The notes under the pieces are model-generated. The model was given only the letters and a program-made list of their open reading frames with translations, was not told the origin of the DNA and did not search any database. Made by a program: the position numbers and the translations under genes. A stretch of 8,356 bases of DNA from Bacteroidales bacterium (GTDB taxonomy: Bacteria > Bacteroidota > Bacteroidia > Bacteroidales > UBA932). The DNA is taken from NCBI GenBank assembly GCA_004552115.1, contig SFPH01000195.1, positions 1 through 8,356 on the forward strand, given 5' to 3'. Of this stretch, positions 5,520-8,356 are shown piece after piece (within the stretch, counting starts at the first letter, position 1; each line of letters begins with the position of its first letter).

Positions 5520-7407
5520 TTTTCGCATTGACACCCATCTTTGTGAGCATTTCCAATATGGCCTTGCCTCGGTCGCTTTCCTTGTTGGCAAGCCTGCCTA
5601 CGCCGGCTATTCTGCTGGTTCCCTCGCAGAATGCAGCAAGCACTGCTACTATCGGGAATAGATCCGGGCAGTTGGCGGCGTCCACCTCGAATGCGCTGAG
5701 CGGCGCTCTCTGCACGTGAATGAGGCCTTTCGGGTCGTCGTCCCCCAACTGGGAGAGGCTGGCACCGGCCTCCATCAATATGTCCATAATGGAGAGGTCC
5801 GCCTGCAACGACTTGGTATCCAGGCCAGTAAGCTCAACTCTTCCGAACACGGCACCGGCCACGAGGAAGTTTGCGGCCGAGCTCCAGTCGCCCTCGATGT
5901 CCATATCCGCGGCCTTGTAGGCCTGGCCTCCCTTGATGTGGAAAGTGATGGCGGTGCAGTCGCTCCAGTCCTTGGACTCGGCGAATTCCTCCCCGCCTTC
6001 CATATCGCACCAGACTTTCACGCCGAATGCCTTCATCACGTCCATTGTAATGAAGAGGTAAGGGATGCTTTTCGGATTGTTCAGCTCAATGACGGTGTCC
6101 TCGTCGAGAAGCGGCAATGCCATCAGCAGTCCGGAGATGATCTGGGAGCCGCTGACGCCTGATATTGAGGCTTTTCCGGCATTGAGGGAGCCATTGATGT
6201 CGAGAGGGACGAAGACTTCGGCGGCAGAGTCGGCCGGCCCGGAAGCGGAATTGGCGGCCCTTTCGCCGGCCTGGACGAGCCTGACCCCGAAGGCGGACAT
6301 TATCTCCGGAGCGCCCTTGAGCGGCCTTCCGGTCAATGTCTTCTCGCCGGTCACCCTAATGTCACCGTCATTCAGAACCGAGAGAAGAGGTATCATCATC
6401 CTAGTGAGAAGCCCTGATTCTCCCGTATGTAGAGTATTGAGTTTCAATGAATTTCTTTTCGCCCCGATACCCTTGATGGTCAATGCCGACCCGTCTTTGG
6501 CCACATTGCCGGAGGCGTATGAAAGCCCGACAGTGACCTCGGCGCCGAGAGCCCTGGCGACCGCAATGGCGGATTCATTGTCCCCGCATGGAGAATAGCC
6601 CCTGAGGACGGAAACGCCCTCAGACAATGCTGCGGCAATGATGGCCCGCTGGGCAAAACTCTTCGAACAAGGCATCTGGACAGGCTCGGCGGAAGGATAT
6701 CCGATGAACTTCCTGCCGCCATAGACATTGGCCCGCATCGAAGCCGTGGACATCTGGCCCGGTGCGGCGGCCTCCTCCTCATTGAGGGCGGCGTATGTAT
6801 GCGGAGCGCCTTTGGCAAGGCAGTCTATACGGCTGGACCGGCCTTTCTCCCCCATTGCGAAAGCCACGAGACGGCCCGGGTCAAAGCTCTCATAAAGCTT
6901 CAGCACACGTGCGGTGTCATCGTCATCATTGGCGGTGACAACTATTTTGGCAATGTCTGCCCCGAGGGCGAAACACTTCTCTGTCAATGCTTTAAGAGCC
7001 TCAAGGGAATCTGTGCCGGAGAAATCGTGATATGAGCGGATGAGGACTGTGCCGCATTCCCTGGTCTCCCGCCGGATGCGCTTGGACATCATTGCCGGGG
7101 CCTCTATTTCGAGGTCGGTGTATGCCGCTCCGGCGTGGATGGCGGTTATGAGCAGGGACTCGGCTTTCTGGGATGCCCTGGAGTCAAGCTTGCGGTCGTC
7201 CGTGTTCCCGTCGTCGAGGGAGGCCCTGATTTCGGACACCCTGCAGGTGGCTATGAGGGGCACGTCGGAGGAGGAGAACAGCTCTTCCACCTCGTCCTGG
7301 GCCAGGTTGCAACGGTCAAGCCGGATTTCAGCCATCTCCACCTCCCCTGATTCGAGGATGGCGAAGATTTCGTCAAGCGTCCTGTTCTGTATTGATGTGC
7401 AGATCAT
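5419..7407 (-). CDS. Fused 3-dehydroquinate dehydratase (type I)-EPSP synthase, frame broken near the 3' end
   Basis: Two shikimate enzymes are joined in one frame of 662 residues. Residues 1-220 are a type I 3-dehydroquinate dehydratase (AroD): EIRLDR (27-32), YTDLEIE (96-102), the catalytic His127 in SYHDFSGT and the Schiff-base Lys154 in DIAKIV. The 27-residue spacing of this pair equals that of E. coli (143/170), and APGQ is at 215-218. Residues about 232-630 are EPSP synthase (AroA): PCSKS at 246-250, HTGESGLLTRM (327-337), VSGSQIISGLL (418-428), IEGDWSSAANF, Asp576 in FEVDAANCPD and KESDR at 609-613. There is almost no linker between the domains. After residue 630 the frame reads nonsense to a stop at 5419, while the real end lies in another frame (5337-5519). 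As written, the EPSP synthase half lacks its last conserved arginine and lysine and should be inactive; the dehydratase half is complete. ATG at 7407 is 59 bases from the aroB end. Confidence 0.92.
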   Translation of the reverse strand: MICTSIQNRTLDEIFAILESGEVEMAEIRLDRCNLAQDEVEELFSSSDVPLIATCRVSEIRASLDDGNTDDRKLDSRASQKAESLLITAIHAGAAYTDLEIEAPAMMSKRIRRETRECGTVLIRSYHDFSGTDSLEALKALTEKCFALGADIAKIVVTANDDDDTARVLKLYESFDPGRLVAFAMGEKGRSSRIDCLAKGAPHTYAALNEEEAAAPGQMSTASMRANVYGGRKFIGYPSAEPVQMPCSKSFAQRAIIAAALSEGVSVLRGYSPCGDNESAIAVARALGAEVTVGLSYASGNVAKDGSALTIKGIGAKRNSLKLNTLHTGESGLLTRMMIPLLSVLNDGDIRVTGEKTLTGRPLKGAPEIMSAFGVRLVQAGERAANSASGPADSAAEVFVPLDINGSLNAGKASISGVSGSQIISGLLMALPLLDEDTVIELNNPKSIPYLFITMDVMKAFGVKVWCDMEGGEEFAESKDWSDCTAITFHIKGGQAYKAADMDIEGDWSSAANFLVAGAVFGRVELTGLDTKSLQADLSIMDILMEAGASLSQLGDDDPKGLIHVQRAPLSAFEVDAANCPDLFPIVAVLAAFCEGTSRIAGVGRLANKESDRGKAILEMLTKMGVNAKIAGPHAYPAQGRQLHLASRPPHGNGPESGRNRC

Positions 7408-7466
7408 ATAATTCTGTTGTTTGCCCGGGGCCTGGGACCGAATGTTTTTCTGACTGGTCCCGGAAC
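7408..7466. other. Intergenic gap between aroB and aroDA with a small inverted repeat
   Basis: This is the longest non-coding stretch in the minus-strand series. It contains GGGACC at 7434-7439 and GGTCCC at 7456-7461, six-base arms around a 16-base loop. A CCCGGGG run lies next to it and could pair alternatively with the CCGG beside the outer arm. There is no U-tract after the stem in the transcribed (minus) direction and no recognisable Bacteroidetes promoter (TTTG/TAnnTTTG). The arms are too short to call a terminator. Confidence 0.25.
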
Positions 7467-7655
7467 TTACAAAGATACAAAAAATACCGGCAGCTTCTCA
7501 ATTCTTACGTCGCCAACAGCGTGAATGAGCACGAAATTCACGCCTTCGCCCTCGGCTTTCTTGTCGTATTTCATTGCAGGGACTAGCTCTGATATGCTGT
7601 AGGGGCATTCCACGGGCAGGCGACAGGCTGCGAAATCCCTGTGCATCAGCATTGC
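7467..7655 (-). pseudogene. aroB: Out-of-frame C-terminal segment of 3-dehydroquinate synthase (AroB)
   Basis: The C-terminal domain of AroB continues in this frame, one base off the main aroB frame. LPVECPYSISELVPAMKYDKK carries the conserved DKK, and GVNFVLIHAVGDVRIEKLP is the usual final strand pair before TAA at 7467-7469. The break is between about 7625 and 7660. Compared with E. coli AroB, the stretch from the SERL helix (SEKF here) to the LPV turn is about 43 bases where about 60 are expected. A deletion near 17 bases (2 modulo 3) would account for both the shortening and the frame change. Confidence 0.82.
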
Positions 7656-8356
7656 CATAGAACTTCTCCGAAAGCCCGGCAGCCATGATCATTCCCATTG
7701 ACACAGCCTCGCCGTGACTGATGTCGTCGCCCTTCTCCCTGGCCATCCACTCGATGGCGTGCGCGAAGGTGTGGCCGAGATTCAGCTTGCGCCTCTCCCC
7801 CGACTCGAACTGATCACGCTCCACGACTCCGGCCTTGACCGATGCCGCAGCAGATATAAGTTCCTGCAGCTCAGGTAGATGCTCCAATATTGCGGCCTTG
7901 TGGTCATTGGCCCCGGCAATGGCGGAGAGTACGCTGATGGCCTTGCTGTAGTTGTTCCCCTCATTGTCAATGATGAAGGTTTTGACAAGTTCCGCCGCCC
8001 CGGAAATGAAGTCCCTGTATGGCAACGTAGACAGCACCTCGGGGCATTCGAATGTAAACTCAGGCTGGCGGATGACGCCGAGCATATTCTTGTAATTCAG
8101 GAAGTTGACTCCGGTCTTTCCGCCGATTGCGGCATCCACCTGAGCCAGAAATGTGGTAGGCAGACAGGCAAAGCGGATTCCCCTCTTGTAGATGGAGGAG
8201 GCGAAACCGGCCATGTCGGTAGTGATGCCTCCGCCGATGGCAAGAACCAGGGCCTTACGGTCGGCCTCCAGGTTCAGAAGCCATCGGCATATCTCCAGGA
8301 CGGTGTCAATGTTCTTGGCATTTTCATTGGCATCGATGGAGAAACGGCCCCTGAGA
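7498..8356 (-). CDS. aroB: 3-dehydroquinate synthase AroB, 5' end missing and frame broken near the 3' end
   Basis: AroB closes DAHP to 3-dehydroquinate, the second step of the shikimate pathway, using NAD+ and a divalent metal (usually Zn or Co). The gene enters from the right edge, where the first full codon starts at 8355. Reading inward gives the NAD-binding LAIGGGITTDMAGF, LPTTFLAQVDAAIGGKTGV, YKNMLGVIRQP, and the AELVK motif with the metal-binding Glu and catalytic Lys. The metal-binding histidines follow in LNLGHTFAHAIEW and ISHGEAVSMGM. The wording AIGGGITTDM and KNMLGVIRQP is typical of Bacteroidetes AroB. About 47 codons precede the first internal ATG at 8214, and roughly 90-100 N-terminal residues lie outside. 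After the SEKF helix the frame drifts into nonsense and stops at 7498; the genuine C-terminus lies in another frame at 7467-7655. The lost domain contributes to the active site, so activity is doubtful if the break is real. Confidence 0.93.
   Translation of the reverse strand, partial: LRGRFSIDANENAKNIDTVLEICRWLLNLEADRKALVLAIGGGITTDMAGFASSIYKRGIRFACLPTTFLAQVDAAIGGKTGVNFLNYKNMLGVIRQPEFTFECPEVLSTLPYRDFISGAAELVKTFIIDNEGNNYSKAISVLSAIAGANDHKAAILEHLPELQELISAAASVKAGVVERDQFESGERRKLNLGHTFAHAIEWMAREKGDDISHGEAVSMGMIMAAGLSEKFYGNADAQGFRSLSPARGMPLQHIRASPCNEIRQESRGRRREFRAHSRCWRRKN

Noticed and set aside
5508..5522. Programmed +1 frameshift in aroDA at GCGAAAATTGCCGGG
   Set aside because: No known slippery pattern or nearby stop in the zero frame fits, and the join is also missing codons, so recoding alone would not restore a normal protein.
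7434..7461. Attenuator or terminator between aroB and aroDA
   Set aside because: The stem has only six base pairs, there is no T-run in the transcribed direction and no leader peptide; kept only as a low-confidence inverted repeat.

Overview
This window looks like part of a Bacteroidales chromosome, probably from a gut- or rumen-type lineage. The evidence is the protein families (a Bacteroidetes-style AroB, SufB, SufC and PnuC, and a menaquinone methyltransferase), the absence of clear Shine-Dalgarno sequences before the starts, and a base composition that I estimate by eye at about 57% G+C. The order-level placement is an inference. I cannot name a genus.

Layout. On the + strand, bases 1-600 hold the 3' part of a demethylmenaquinone methyltransferase gene (ubiE/menG). 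Everything else is one tightly packed minus-strand gene series. Read in its own direction it runs aroB (partial, from 8356), an aroD-aroA fusion (from 7407), aroC (from 5328), sufB (from 4254), pnuC (from 2797), sufC (from 2110) and sufD (from 1358 to 597). Most gaps are 2-40 bases; the largest is 59 bases, between aroB and aroDA. No promoter is visible inside the series. The ubiE and sufD stop codons overlap tail to tail.

Function. AroB, the AroD-AroA fusion and AroC catalyse four of the seven shikimate-pathway steps, ending in chorismate, which is also the precursor of menaquinone; UbiE/MenG makes the last menaquinone step. AroE, AroK and the first enzyme are not in the window. SufB, SufC and SufD form the Fe-S cluster scaffold. 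PnuC imports nicotinamide riboside for NAD synthesis and sits between sufB and sufC, where it interrupts the usual sufBCD order.

Main oddity. Three of the seven minus-strand genes (aroB, aroDA, sufB) break frame close to their 3' ends. In each, the conserved C-terminal segment continues intact in another frame, and the join is shorter than the family norm by roughly 15-30 bases. This suggests short deletions rather than single-base errors. They could be real recent gene decay or an assembly or strain-mixture artefact, and reads are needed to decide. Other points of interest are the fused type I dehydroquinate dehydratase/EPSP synthase, an unusually short SufD, and a strong excess of the pentamer CATTG/CAATG. 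I found no RNA genes, mobile elements, CRISPR arrays or defence genes.
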